Positions 12,501 to 23,005 of a stretch of DNA of 64,000 nucleotides are shown piece by piece. Within the stretch, counting starts at the first letter, position 1. Each line of letters opens with the position of its first letter. This DNA comes from Hyparrhenia diplandra (lineage: Eukaryota; Streptophyta; Magnoliopsida; Poales; Poaceae): assembly GCA_015847255.1 (NCBI GenBank), contig JADLZK010010456.1, forward strand, positions 62,001 to 126,000, in the 5' to 3' direction. The translations under genes and the position numbers were made by a program. The notes beneath the pieces are model-generated. The model had not been told where the DNA came from and made no database searches. It saw only the letters and a program-made list of their open reading frames with translations.

Positions 12501-14711
12501 ATCAAATCATAAGTTGACAATGTTGAGAATCTAGTTACATTGGGCACCAGTGCAGCTGCAGCCTATGATATAGTATTGCAGTGTGACCATCAACCTCCTC
12601 AACTAAACTACCCTGACGAAAGCTACAGTCCCACCTATAATGGAGAATGAAGATCAAGAGATCAACATCAGCGGTAGGGAAATCAGAATGCTAGAAAACC
12701 ATACTTACTCGTGTCTTGTTACATCCATGCTCATTACAAGACCAAAAATGGCTTCACATGTGGCTTCGACTACACCAACAGCCCTCATAGCTCGGCTGCA
12801 ACTTCGTGCCTACAGCACAACGGAGTATTGCATTAAAAAAAACAGCACAACAAAGTACAAATAAAAAATCATCAGGTTTTAGACAGTAATAAATCATTGA
12901 AAAAAAACCCAAAGAAGTTAGAGCATACAAGGTAATCTACTTCCAGAAGTTCTTCAAATATGCGCAACCCTGACAATACCAAAACAGTGACAACTTCAAG
13001 TTCAAATAATCCTAAGAGGAAGGATTATTGACCTAAGCGGAGAAATGAAGGACTTGCCATTTTGGCATCTAAGTAGTCTCCAATTCTTCTTGGAGCAAAA
13101 TTGATTAGAGTCGTTCTGATTTGACACACCAATGTCAGGCTCTTTGGTCCAGTCAAGTATTGAATCAGGGGGGCCTAGCACCAGAAATGACATTGTAGAA
13201 TTCTATAATGTTCAAAACTGAAATAAATGTTACAAAATAACAGCAGGCAACTTCAGAATAATTATTAATGGATCTCTTTACCATTCCCTATAGTAGTCCT
13301 GCGAGTCAAAGTAGGCCGTTCCTCGTCATCTTCAGCTCTAGAATTGTAACAGAGATTCTAGCTAAATCAGAGAAAGGCCTAGCAGAAGATAATCTGACAG
13401 ATGGAATGCCACTTACGTGCTGTCATGATCTGAAAACAAAAACTGCCCTCCAAGTTCCATGTCGAAGTCCACTGAAGCAAAGGCCTTACGGTTCTTAGCT
13501 GTCATAGAGTCCTGTTGCTGCAAAAAGAAAAAAAAAAGGGGAAAAAAAAAAAGTTTTGTTCAATAAAATGAGTTCAGATACAGTATTGGATAGTGGTCCA
13601 TTCTAGGTGATAGCTCAATTGCATTCACTAAGAATATGAGATATAGGACGGGGGTCGAACTAAGAAGCACATAGCACATCCTAACTCTGGCTGAAAAGGA
13701 TTATTGGTGTTGAAACTCAGCTTTCTTCAGGCATGTTTTACGGCTACTATGTCATATTTGTAAAATTGCCAATTTTCAAACAGGTAGATCCCATCTTTAT
13801 ACTACACCTGATCAATGATGAGTTCTATCTTCTTTTTTCCATGTCATTGCATCCTCGATATCATACGCGCCCATCTGTGAATTCAGTTTATTGGTAATCT
13901 GACGGTGGACGCACAAAACAGGGAGAAATGTTGGAGACAAACCGTTATCTGGTGCTCCTTTTCTTTCTTGTTATAAATGCACAAGACATAAATCATCTGA
14001 AAGAAAACAGAAAGAAGGGATGAAAACATATATCCAGAGATTAATTAATATAAACAAGTAACAAAAAGAGGATAAAAAGAACATGGTGTTGCAAATTAAA
14101 TGAACTCACTTGGCCATGATGCGTTTTGAGGCCTCTATCCTCCACCCTGCAATTCCCGTCTATTAGCAGCGACTTGAGTGGAACCTGGATGCATGTGTCC
14201 ACAAATTGCATCAGTCATCCGTTAATTAGTAAGTAAGGGGAGGTTATCACTTACGGAAATCAATCAATGAATCATGCCGCAAGTGCAAATTACCACGTTG
14301 TCCTTTGGTTTCTTCTTGTAGTACGCGAGCAACTTGCTATCGAGCACGAAGTAGCGCGTGTGGAAGAAGGACCTGCCGATTTTCCTGCGGCCGTAACGCA
14401 CCATCCAGCCCTCGTGGCGTACGGCGGCGGCGGCGGCCTCCCTGACTGATACGGCAGCGGCAGCGGCAGCGGCAGCGGCAGCGGCGGCGGCGGCGTTGTT
14501 TGACGCCGCCATTGACACCGCCTTGGCCGGCTCGGCTGGCTTGGTGGCGGCAGGCACGTTGTTTGGCGCCGCCTTGGCCGTCTCGTAGCCGGCGGTCTTG
14601 TTGGCGGCGTCCCGGAGGGGCCATGGCGGCGGCCCTGAAGAGGTCGCCGCTTTTGCTCTCCCGCTTGGACGCCGACGAGCCGAGCATGTTGGGCACCCGC
14701 GCGCGTGTCAC
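9569..14711 (-). CDS. EDR2L: EDR2-like protein: PH, START and DUF1336 domains
   Basis: Relative of Arabidopsis ENHANCED DISEASE RESISTANCE 2, a lipid-binding negative regulator of powdery-mildew defence and cell death. Twenty-two exons run from 14294-14711 to 9569-9748; others include 14110-14184, 13943-13996, 13808-13874, 13417-13517, 12709-12809, 11943-12098, 11063-11208, 10855-10956, 10406-10546, 10220-10315 and 9896-9997. An alanine tract in exon 1 leads into the PH domain (EGWMVRYGRRKIGRSFFHTR). The START part has WRLLRCQN, SCSRAMRAVGVVEATCEAIF and WPRDLCYARYWRRNDDGSY. The C-terminal DUF1336 part has DWFKDTKRMDNVA, FFDGDDEFRNSRLKLIPSVP and a hydrophobic LGLVFGVVTTLVVDMAFLI. Corrected length is about 814 aa. 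The frame breaks at three homopolymers: 14617-14620, 13833-13838 and 11718-11722. The start at 14711 is tentative, because the first break lies just after it. The exon 13058-13174 donor is GC, not GT. Confidence 0.9.
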
Positions 14712-15155
14712 ACAACAAGGGATCGACTACGTACGTCTCTCTCCAGGCTTCTCCGATCACCGCTAGCTCAACAGGAACAAGAATCCATCGATTAGGACGA
14801 AGGAATGCGAATGCATGATGATTGGGTGGATGGGACGGCAGGTGGCGATACGGGAGGAGGAGCATGGAGGGTTTGGAGGGGTGGCGGCGCGAGAGACGCG
14901 CGCACTCCACACGGGCGGTCGCCATGGCCAGTCAAGCCTCAAGCGTTCCTCTTTCTCCTCCCATCTCTTCTTTGTCTTCTCTTCTTCAGCCTAAAATAAC
15001 TTCCTGCTCTTCTTCTCTCTCCCTCTCTTTTTGACGAAGGCATGCCTTTGATTAATTATATTAAATATTTTGTTTTTAATTCTTCTTTTTATAAACACGA
15101 CAAAGACAAAAAAAAAAAAAATCTTATTTTTGAACAAGGCGAAGGCTAACACTTA
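14712..15155. other. EDR2-like promoter and leader region
   Basis: Sequence upstream of the EDR2-like start, with a CT-rich stretch at about 14940-15030 that could be 5' UTR (GA-rich in the sense strand). Open frames here are shadows of the GC-rich leader. It ends at the Tourist MITE. Confidence 0.45.
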
Positions 15156-15353
15156 GGGCCTGTTTGGTTACCATGGGACTAAGGACTAGAGACTATGTTT
15201 TAGTCTCATTTTAGTCCCTAAATTACCAAAACATGAGGACTATAGACTAATTTTTAGTCTTAATTAGTCTCTATTTCAATAGACTCTTAGGAGAGACTAG
15301 GGACTAATCTTTAGTCCCATTTTAGTCTCTAGTCCCATGAACCAAACACGTCC
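15156..15353. mobile_element. Tourist-like (PIF/Harbinger) MITE, 198 bp
   Basis: The ends are inverted repeats, GGGCCTGTTTGGTT on the left and AACCAAACACGTCC on the right, flanked by TTA direct repeats at 15153-15155 and 15354-15356. The TTA duplication, end motif and size match Tourist elements. The interior is made of short repeats of TTTAGTC/GACTAAA type, so the whole element can fold on itself. It has no coding capacity. Confidence 0.9.
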
Positions 15354-16698
15354 TTACTTTCTTGATTTATATGTCTTTAAAAAAGAACTCCAAGAGACAT
15401 GGTAAAATGAATAGCTTAGCAATTTTGTAAACTATAAAGCTTGTCAAAAAAACGAGACAACTGCAAGAGACTTGCTATTTTTGGTTTGCTATATTAAAAA
15501 AGTTGCCACGTCACCTAACTAACAGCTAATTCCCACCGTGGAAGGATCTCGCGCGCGGGACAAGCTGACGCTAGCGATTTCAGGGGATAGCAAGCCGGCC
15601 AGATTTTCTTTCTTTAACGAGCGCCTTTCCAGGGATAGCCTGCATGTTATTTTAGCAAATGAGACAATATTTGTTGGAGCTCATTTTTACTCAAAAAAAA
15701 TATCAAATATAACATACAAAACAAGAATAGTCATTCTCTAGGAGTTGCTCTTACGACTCTATTCCAATTTTGTCATTTTACATAGCGTGGTGGAACGGGG
15801 AATTATACGTCATGAGGGACCAACTATAAAATCCAACTTGTAAAAATCGAACACAGCTTAGTTGGTCAGTTTTCTCATGGTTGCCATCTAGGCTAATCCA
15901 TGGACTCGATGCTCATATTTTCTTTTATATGTATTCTAAGGTGCTATTTTTCCATTATTAGGTGGCATGCCCATTGAGTAAGGATCTTTAATGATTTCAT
16001 AAATCTCAAGGTCGGATCAGTCTTTCATATGTGCCTATTATAGAGACAATTTTATTATCTAGTGTTTGGATGTGATCATATCATATATTTTAATTTAATA
16101 TATAGTTGTGTTTTGTATGGTTTTGTATTCTAGAGAACATTAATAGGTATATATATAATAAGAATTATTGTTATATTCACTCTTTTTAGTGTTATACTAT
16201 AGTGTATATTTATGCACGTATCAAAGTCTATATATTTAGATAGGCACGGACCGACTTAAGGCACACTTGAGACCGATTTAAAGCATACTTCAGCTGCAGT
16301 ATGGAGCTAAGGCAAATTCAAGAGGGGTGCGCTTTTGCCTTTGTGGGTGCATAGAATTTTATTCTATGGGTGCAAATACGTTGAAAATTTGATCATAATC
16401 ACTAATTTTTGATTTTTTTTTTTTGTGGGTGCGGCCGCACCCACTAATGTGTATATAGATCTGCCCATGTCCAGCTGGCTCTGCGTCGTTTTCATGGCCA
16501 CCCATTTGAAGTAAAACTGAAATAACAAATGTGGAACCAAGAAGAATGGATGCAATGATGACTATTATATAATTTTAAATTAAAAAGAGCATTATACCAA
16601 ACATGTAATACTTGCACCGGTAAAATATTAAAAAGTAAATATGAAGACAAATGTTAAATTGAGACCCATAAAACCTCTCAAAGAGAAAGAGTACCACA
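15354..16698. other. Gene-free AT-rich spacer with a 20-bp palindrome
   Basis: No gene was recognised. Positions 16425-16444 form a perfect 20-bp palindrome centred on GCGGCCGC, directly after a 12-bp T run. The stretch around 16320-16440 repeats 'gtgggtgc' words and is probably transposon-derived, but no family was assigned. Confidence 0.5.
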
Positions 16699-17002
16699 CA
16701 CTGCAAGGAATGCTGCTTTACAAAATGTATTGACGACCATAGTTTAAATGCTTTTAATCTAGAACTCTAATCCAGTGCTTATATATGGAGGGGTATTGGG
16801 TCTTGGACCAGATATCAAATACTCCGGTTCTTGCATCGTTTACATAGAAATAGGATCTGTGACGCCCTACCATGACGATAACTAAACCGGCCGTCATAGA
16901 TGTATGACCTCGAAATGAATCGTCACAAAGCAAGACAATTATATGATGTTTTCTTAGAACGTCACCGTAAAACCATCATCTAAAGCACCATTTCTTGTAG
17001 TG
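16699..17002. mobile_element. Short CACTA-derived element, 304 bp
   Basis: The left end reads CACTGCAAGGAATGCTGCTT and the right end, reverse-complemented, CACTACAAGAAATGGTGCTT, so the terminal inverted repeats match over about 20 bp. Both ends are flanked by ACA (16696-16698 and 17003-17005), the 3-bp duplication of CACTA elements. Subterminal GTCACG/CGTGAC-type words occur at both sides. There is no coding capacity, so it would depend on a transposase elsewhere. Confidence 0.85.
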
Positions 17003-17659
17003 ACAACAAAAAAGCTAGCTACCTCTGCAAAATAATTTACTTCGCATCTTTACTTATCTTCATCTTCTCTTATTCAGATTTTATTACTTCGTTAAAGAGA
17101 TTCTCGCTACATCCTAAATGATAAGTCATTTCAAGACCTATTCAAAAAAATAAGTCATTTCAAGGATCTGAGTAGTCAAATCATTTTAAGATTTGCTAAA
17201 TTGATATAATAAAATAATAACATTTATGATATCCTACTTGTTTGGATACATCCAATTAGATCTTAGCAAGCTAAAATTTCAAAGTAAGACTTTATAAGTT
17301 TCCCAACTAAAATAACTGAGATGTGTGGATATTCCAGCATGACTCAGCTAAACTTTAGCTAGCTTTGGCCGGATAAAATAGCTAAACCTAGCTAAACTTT
17401 AGCTAGTCTTTTAGCTAAGTTCTTTGGTTGCCTAGAAGCTAAATCTGGCATGCTATATTTTTTTATAGTATTTTTATTTGACTTCCTTTTTTTTTTTTTT
17501 TTTTTTTGAAATCACTTCTAATTTGAAACGGAGGGAATATTTCTTTTTGCCTCCAGAACTAGGTCTATAGCTTGTTCTTTCTTAATATTTTTTTCCTCTC
17601 CTCTTTGCAAGGTTGAGGATGTTGGATGTCCAGTTGCCTTCACCTCTCGTAATGTTGTA
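17003..17659. other. Spacer with AGCTAAAC-rich segment and long poly(T)
   Basis: No gene seen. Around 17330-17440 the words 'agctaaac' and 'tttagcta' recur in both orientations, suggesting an old MITE whose ends were not fixed. A long T run begins near 17488. Confidence 0.4.
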
Positions 17660-17750
17660 CTCCCTCCGTCCCTTTATGTATGTCGCCCGGGAAGCGTGTC
17701 TGTGAGGGAAACACGGTTTTCTAGAGACAAACATTTAGGGACAGAGAGAG
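17660..17750. mobile_element. Stowaway-like (Tc1/Mariner) MITE, 91 bp
   Basis: It starts CTCCCTCCGTCCC and ends GGGACAGAGAGAG with TA on both sides (17658-17659 and 17751-17752). The TA duplication and the CTCCCTCCGT end are diagnostic of Stowaway. The element is short and imperfect, so probably an internal-deletion copy. Confidence 0.8.
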
Positions 17751-17978
17751 TAAGACCTATTGATGACATGCTTTCCCTGTCTTCTATTTGCCCCTTCCCC
17801 TCTATCAACCATTTCTCCATTTTTTTTCCATGGTGTTGTCTCTTTACACCCCGCATGATGGCTTCACCCGGATAGGTGTTCGGCTGATAGTTTTTGCGGT
17901 TGATAAATCAACTGATGTTGTTTTGTTCCATTGTGAGAGAAACATTGTGCTATAGTTGATAATAAGCCATAAGAGAAC

Positions 17979-18027
17979 ACTGGAGGGTTTTTTTTTTTTT
18001 TTTTTTTTTTTTTGATAAGACTGGAGG
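17979..18027. mobile_element. Poly(T) micro-insertion flanked by direct repeats
   Basis: A T run ending in 'gataag' is bracketed by the 8-bp direct repeat ACTGGAGG (17979-17986 and 18020-18027). On the minus strand it reads as a few bases followed by a poly(A) tail. This is the footprint expected of an extremely 5'-truncated LINE- or SINE-type insertion. The direct repeat is short, so chance or slippage is possible. Confidence 0.45.
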
Positions 18028-18262
18028 CAAGTCTTGGCACAACATTGTGGGTAGGGTTCTGGGCAACGCTGCTTCATGAACCTTGCCCACGGTGTGGTAT
18101 GGACGCCTCAAGGGTCCTTCTTGGGCGACCACAACCTAGGTATTGACAACATTTGTGAGGAGTGATGACGGTCGAGACACACGACAAGGTTGTGATGCGA
18201 CTGGAGGAGATCAAATGCAGCGTCCTTCACGCGATATAGAAGAGAGATATAATATATACAAG

Positions 18263-18350
18263 GGGTTATTTTGATTCATGCCCTTACAATTTTCGATCTT
18301 TGGAAATTTATCCTTACAATTCAAGTAATTGGAGATTTGCCCTTCCTATT
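18263..18350 (+). repeat. MULE left terminal inverted repeat
   Basis: Pairs with 22628-22714 in inverted orientation over roughly 85 bp, with small gaps. The outermost bases GGG/CCC abut the 9-bp target-site duplication. Confidence 0.85.
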
Positions 18351-20234
18351 CTTATTCTACTGGACATTTGCCCTATTCTACGTATACCGCTAGCTGGGCC
18401 CACTTGCAGGCATTGTATTTCAGTATAGGTCCGTGTATTGCCCCCCGGTTTAAGTGTGCCTCACCCGTCTTCTCTCTCGTATGCCCCCAACTCCGTCGTC
18501 ATCGTCTCCAAATCGTGCGCGTCCGTTCAATGTCGCCCGCCCGTCCTCCTCGTCGCCCGACCCTTGCTTGCCGGCCATCCCGCCAGACCCTTGTTGCGGG
18601 CGCTTGTGCGGGCCGCCCTCGCCCACCCCGCCGGCCGCCATCGGACCGCCCGCGCCGTTGCCTCCTGGTTTGTGTTCTCGGTGGCGATGCACAAAGATGG
18701 GAGATCGGCCGGCTGGTCTGCCGGTCAATGGAAGCGGTGATAGCCATTGTGGTTGTGGAAAGGCATCTTTGATTCCATGAGCGCGAGCCATTTACCCATG
18801 CTAGACTGGCTGGATATGTCGGAAGATCGTTGAATGCACTTGGATGGATCCTTGCGTAGGATTATCTCTTACTATCGAATCGAGTCCAAGCTCGGGCACC
18901 ACGGCGTGCCACGTCGCTGCGATCGGCCCGTCCGATCGGCCGGACGAACGGCCCAGATCGGGCATCCACAGGTATTTTTGCAAACAAACCCTCGAACTCT
19001 AGAAAATACAACCCGCCGTCCATCCTCCTCTCTCATGAAGTTTTTCAAAAAGGCCCTCAAACTTTGCACAAATATAACCTAGCTCTTCCTTCCACCTTCC
19101 TCCTTCGCCCGAGCCGACCGCGTCACCTCGTCGCCGTCGCCGCTGGGTGGCCGCTCACCGCCCCGGCAGGCCGCACGGGCCTAGCGCGGAAGACGCTACT
19201 CCCGCCCGGCCCGCGCGTGCCAGGTGGTGCAGTAAGCGGCTCCACAAGCTCGCCGAGCCGCGAGAGGAGGAGCTACGGAGGCGCAGCGGCCGGAGAGGGG
19301 CCCCATGGGTCGCCCGACGCCCGACCACTGTCGGTGCTCCGTCGGGAGCGGGGGAGAGCTGCGTCGCCCACGCGAGCTCCTTCGCGGGAGCTCTGGCTGC
19401 GGGCACCTCCGCCCGGGGGCGGGGCCATGCGGGCTGTCCTTCGTCCGCTCCGGAGAGGGAGGGGCGAGGGGCGGCGGCGGGGCCCCGGCCTCCCCGCGGC
19501 GCCGGCGTGCGTGGGACGGGCGGGGCCGTTGTTTACTAGCAGCGGCGGCGAGTCGCAACCGACCGGGAAGGGACGCGGCGCCCGCGCAGCCAATAGCGGG
19601 CGGGCGTGATCGGCGGGCGGCGGTGACCAAGCTGCGCCCGCGTCGTCGGGCGCGGCCGCCGAGGACGCTGACCCGCCCGCGGGGACATGGCCCTCGGGGT
19701 AGCGCCCTACCGGGGATGTTAATTTTGGCGCGGACGCGGTGGGCCGACGAAGAGCAGCTTCTTGCGCGCGACGATTTTTGCGCGCGATCTGTGAACGAGG
19801 ATGGCGCCGAGCCGTCTTGGCCCGGATGACCGGATGCCGTAAAGGCACGGCCGGCCCGACGCCCGATCATGAGCCGCCCGCATGATTCCGTACTCGCCCG
19901 ATGGCGACGTTGCGGCCTTCACCAACGAGTTCTTTCCCCCTCCCGCTTTCTCTCCCTTCTCTCTACGCTTTTTGTCCCTGCAAAAACTGCGCTCGCCTCC
20001 GTTGATGGGGCGAAGCACGAGAACGAGAGGACGGACGGTGGGAACCAGGTCCCGTGACCAAGTGCTCACACATGACCCAAGGCCTAGGCAGCTCCCCATT
20101 CCTTTTCCTCCATGGACTAGGTTCATGTGGAATAGAGGGAGAGAGCGACTGTGTCCACGAATCGGCTTATGAGACTACGGGGACGGTCGCGGTCGGTAGG
20201 CATCCGGACCATTGCGGTGTTTACTAGTAGTATT

Positions 20235-21673
20235 TCTATATACTATTTAGTTATCATCATCGATCGGTGTTGTTGGTAACAGCAACTAACAAAACTTTTT
20301 CCTCACACAATCTTTTTTCTCTCTCCTTCACGTGGAGCCTTGCATGCACGAGCTAGCGCTAATAATCCGACAAGCTGCTGACGGGTCTAACAAATAATAT
20401 CATAGAAATTCCGAGAAAAACTCTAATAAACTAGACTAATCGTAGATCCTATTTATATGGTTTCCACTCATGCTAATTATATATATAATTTGTATAAATA
20501 ATTTTGCATACCAGTTTAAAATGGTAACTTAGTCGGTGGATTCTAAAAATTCATATCTCATCCGTTGTACATCCAAATTAAATAAATTCCTGAACCATAA
20601 TTTATCTAAATTAAAACCTTAATTAATCATGACTATAAACCTAATTAATGGTGGCCACTTAAATTCTAGATATAATTGTGTTTTTTTTTTTTTCTTTTAT
20701 AAGTAAATAATTTTCACGTTAAATAATTAACCATAATAAGCGTCGTGGTAGCAATGACGTAATAGCTATCAGCATAGTAATCCTCATTGTTAAAGTAGTT
20801 AAACGGAATATTCGTGTAGGTGCATGACATACACATACACATACACGGATACGTCCGTACCCAATCACCTAAAATAAATACATAGTATATATATATATAC
20901 CCACATACATGGGTTTAATTTTAAAAGTCCTTTGGTGAAAGAACTACATGATTTAGAGTTAGAGTGGATGACATATACACTTTTTAATTTTATCAACAAA
21001 ACACGGATAAGATGATTTCAAAAATTATTTCACCCCTTCTTTCCATCGGAAAAAAAAAATAAAATAATTTTCAAATTCGCTAATTCATGTTTTGTCGACA
21101 AACTTAAAAAGTTTATAATTCATCCATCCTTACTCCAAATCACGTAATTCTTGCACCCAAAATCTTCTAAAATAAAAATCCCGTATATCAAATCCTTTTT
21201 TTTCCTAATTTTCCACCCCTTTTTCATCATCCAAAAAAAAGAAGAATTTTTAATTTTATCTCATTCGTGTTCTATCCATAAACTTAGGAAGTTCATATTT
21301 CATTCAACCTAACTCTAAATCCCATAATTCTTCAACCAAAAAACTTCAAAAATAAAACCCTACATGTTCAAATCTTTTTCCAAATCTTTTAGTGGTACCC
21401 CTTCTTCATCATCAAAAAACAAAAAATAATTTCTCAAAATGCTCTCACTCGTGTTTTGCCGATAAACTAAGAAAACATATATCTCATCCATCTTAACTCT
21501 GAATCCCATAAATCCTAAAAAAAAAAAAGATAAAATCCTACATATTCAAATCCTTTTTCCTAATTTTCAGTGACTATCATTTTCCTCATTAGTAAATCAT
21601 AAAACTATAAAACCACCATAAAATCAACACAGGCAGATCAAACATGGGGCGGCAACGCCGCTTTTGATTCTAG
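20235..21673 (+). mobile_element. Candidate non-autonomous Helitron nested in the MULE
   Basis: The 3' end fits a Helitron: a GC stem-loop GCGGC-AAC-GCCGC at 21649-21661, eight bases, then CTAG at 21670-21673 followed by T. The proposed 5' end is the TC of TCTATATACTATTTAG at 20235, which resembles plant Helitron starts but is preceded by T, not the usual A, so that boundary is weak. The AT-rich body separates two GC-rich parts of the MULE, as expected of a nested insertion. No Rep/helicase frame is present. Confidence 0.45.
21040..21575. repeat. Degenerate tandem array, three ~180-bp units
   Basis: Each unit contains a version of 'attcatgttttgtcgacaaa' (near 21082, 21262 and 21446), then 'catccttactccaaatc' and 'caaatccttttt' words, spaced about 180-184 bp. 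Copies have diverged. Such internal minisatellites are common in Helitrons. Confidence 0.7.
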
Positions 21674-22289
21674 TTTTCGTTTGAAACATGCGCGGCGCTG
21701 TGAAGTGATTTTGATTGGTCCGTCGGTCTCACCTCGTGAGCGAGATCGGCGAGGCCGTGTCGTTGATTTGTTGTCTTCTTGATGCTATAGCGGTAGTGGT
21801 CGCCGTTTATCTCGGACTCCAGTTTTTAATGAGACCGTAGACCACGCGGACTGACTGGCGAAGCTTCGTTTGTGGTGGAGTTTTGGCGGCGATGCTTCGA
21901 GCCGCGGTGCTGGGGCGCGAAGTCTGGCGGCCGGAAAGCGAAGCTCGCGGCTATGTTGGACGGCGGCGCCACGCATCTACGGCGGCGAGACCCGCGGAGC
22001 GTCTGGTTGAACCAGGACCTGGCACGTGGGCGGTAGCGAGGCGGCTAAGCGCTGCTGCGGCGCAGCGGCGGCGGCGAAGCGAATATATATAATTTGTATT
22101 GTGGCGGGCGGCATCCGCGCCAACATGACGGGCAATTAATGGTGGCCGCGGCCTTTTATGGGCGGGACGGCGAGCATAGGCATTGTTAAATAGTTAAGCA
22201 GCGGTGGTGGTGCTCCCTCTAAAAATAAATACGCGGCGGCGGGCGCGGTCGTGGCGGACCTCGTCAAACGGGGGCATCTGGGACACTAT

Positions 22290-22660
22290 GTTCATCCACG
22301 GGGCTGCGGTGGGCCTTGCAACGGGTCAAGCGTACAAAAGGGCAAAGATAGGTGAGAAGCGAGTTAGAAGGGCGAATTGGCTTGTAGTCCAATGGTAGGG
22401 CGGGTGGGGACGCTACCCACGAGGGGCGGTGCTCGGCGGGGATTTTTCGGCGTTATGCATTAAGTGGTAGCGACCTCCGTCGGCGACGAGGGCCAATGGT
22501 GACTTCGAGAATCTCGATCCGTAGGGTGGACACCGGAGGTGTTCATAGGGGTAGGGGGCACGTGTGTTCATAGGGGGCCTTGCGTGGTCAAGCGTGTGTC
22601 AAAAGGGCAAAAAAAAAAAAAAGCAGAGTTAGAAGGATAAATTTCCAATTACTTAAATTG
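22290..22660. repeat. Subterminal duplication inside the MULE right end
   Basis: A block at about 22305-22375 ('gtcaagcg', 'aaaagggcaaa', 'gagttagaagg') recurs at about 22575-22640 next to the right TIR. The first copy looks like a duplicated, diverged piece of the element's end. Confidence 0.55.
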
Positions 22661-22777
22661 TAATGGCAAGTTTCAAAGGACGAAAAATTGCAAGGGCAAG
22701 GATCCAAATATCCCATATACAAGGGGGATGTTTTCAGTCGGGTGGATGTCAAACTCTAAGAAGCAGAGAATCGGTCC

Positions 22778-22804
22778 GGCCCAATGCCAATAAGCCCAGC
22801 CCAA
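22778..22804 (+). promoter_or_regulatory. GGCCCA/AGCCCA motif cluster in SmD3 promoter
   Basis: GGCCCA followed by two AGCCCA/GCCCAAC words within 27 bp, about 210 bp upstream of the SmD3 start. These are site II-type elements of plant housekeeping promoters. The MULE ends 64 bp upstream, so it inserted directly behind this promoter core. Confidence 0.5.
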
Positions 22805-23005
22805 CCAAATCATACATGAGTTGTAGGCGGAGGGAGCAGAGACCCCAACCAAAGCAAGCAAAGCAAACCCTCGCCGCGCCGCGCCGCCGCCTTCCCCTCG
22901 ACGATTCCGACTCCTGCTCGCTGCTGCTCCCAGCCCCCGACTCCGACGACAAGGTAGGGCTGCCTCCAGCCGCGTGCGAGCCGGACCACCCAGTTAGAGG
23001 CCAGG

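Larger units (their letters stand above)
18263..22714. mobile_element. Mutator-like element (MULE), 4452 bp, probable Pack-MULE
   Basis: The two ends carry inverted repeats of about 85-90 bp: GGGTTATTTTGATTCATGCC on the left against GGGATATTTGGATCCTTGCC on the right strand, both continuing with 'ccctt', 'acaatt' and 'aagtaattgga' words. The flanks are an exact 9-bp duplication, ATATACAAG, at 18254-18262 and 22715-22723. Long TIRs plus a 9-bp duplication define a MULE. No MURA-type transposase was recognised. The interior has GC-rich blocks (about 18450-20200 and 21680-22560) around an AT-rich core, as in Pack-MULEs that captured gene pieces. The source genes could not be named, and the long GC-rich open frames inside run on several frames at once, so they are not called genes. 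Confidence 0.88.

Noticed and set aside
19064..19870. Long GC-rich frames on both strands inside the MULE
   Set aside because: They coexist in several frames, are Arg/Ala/Pro-rich and carry no recognisable domain. Treated as cargo DNA, not genes.
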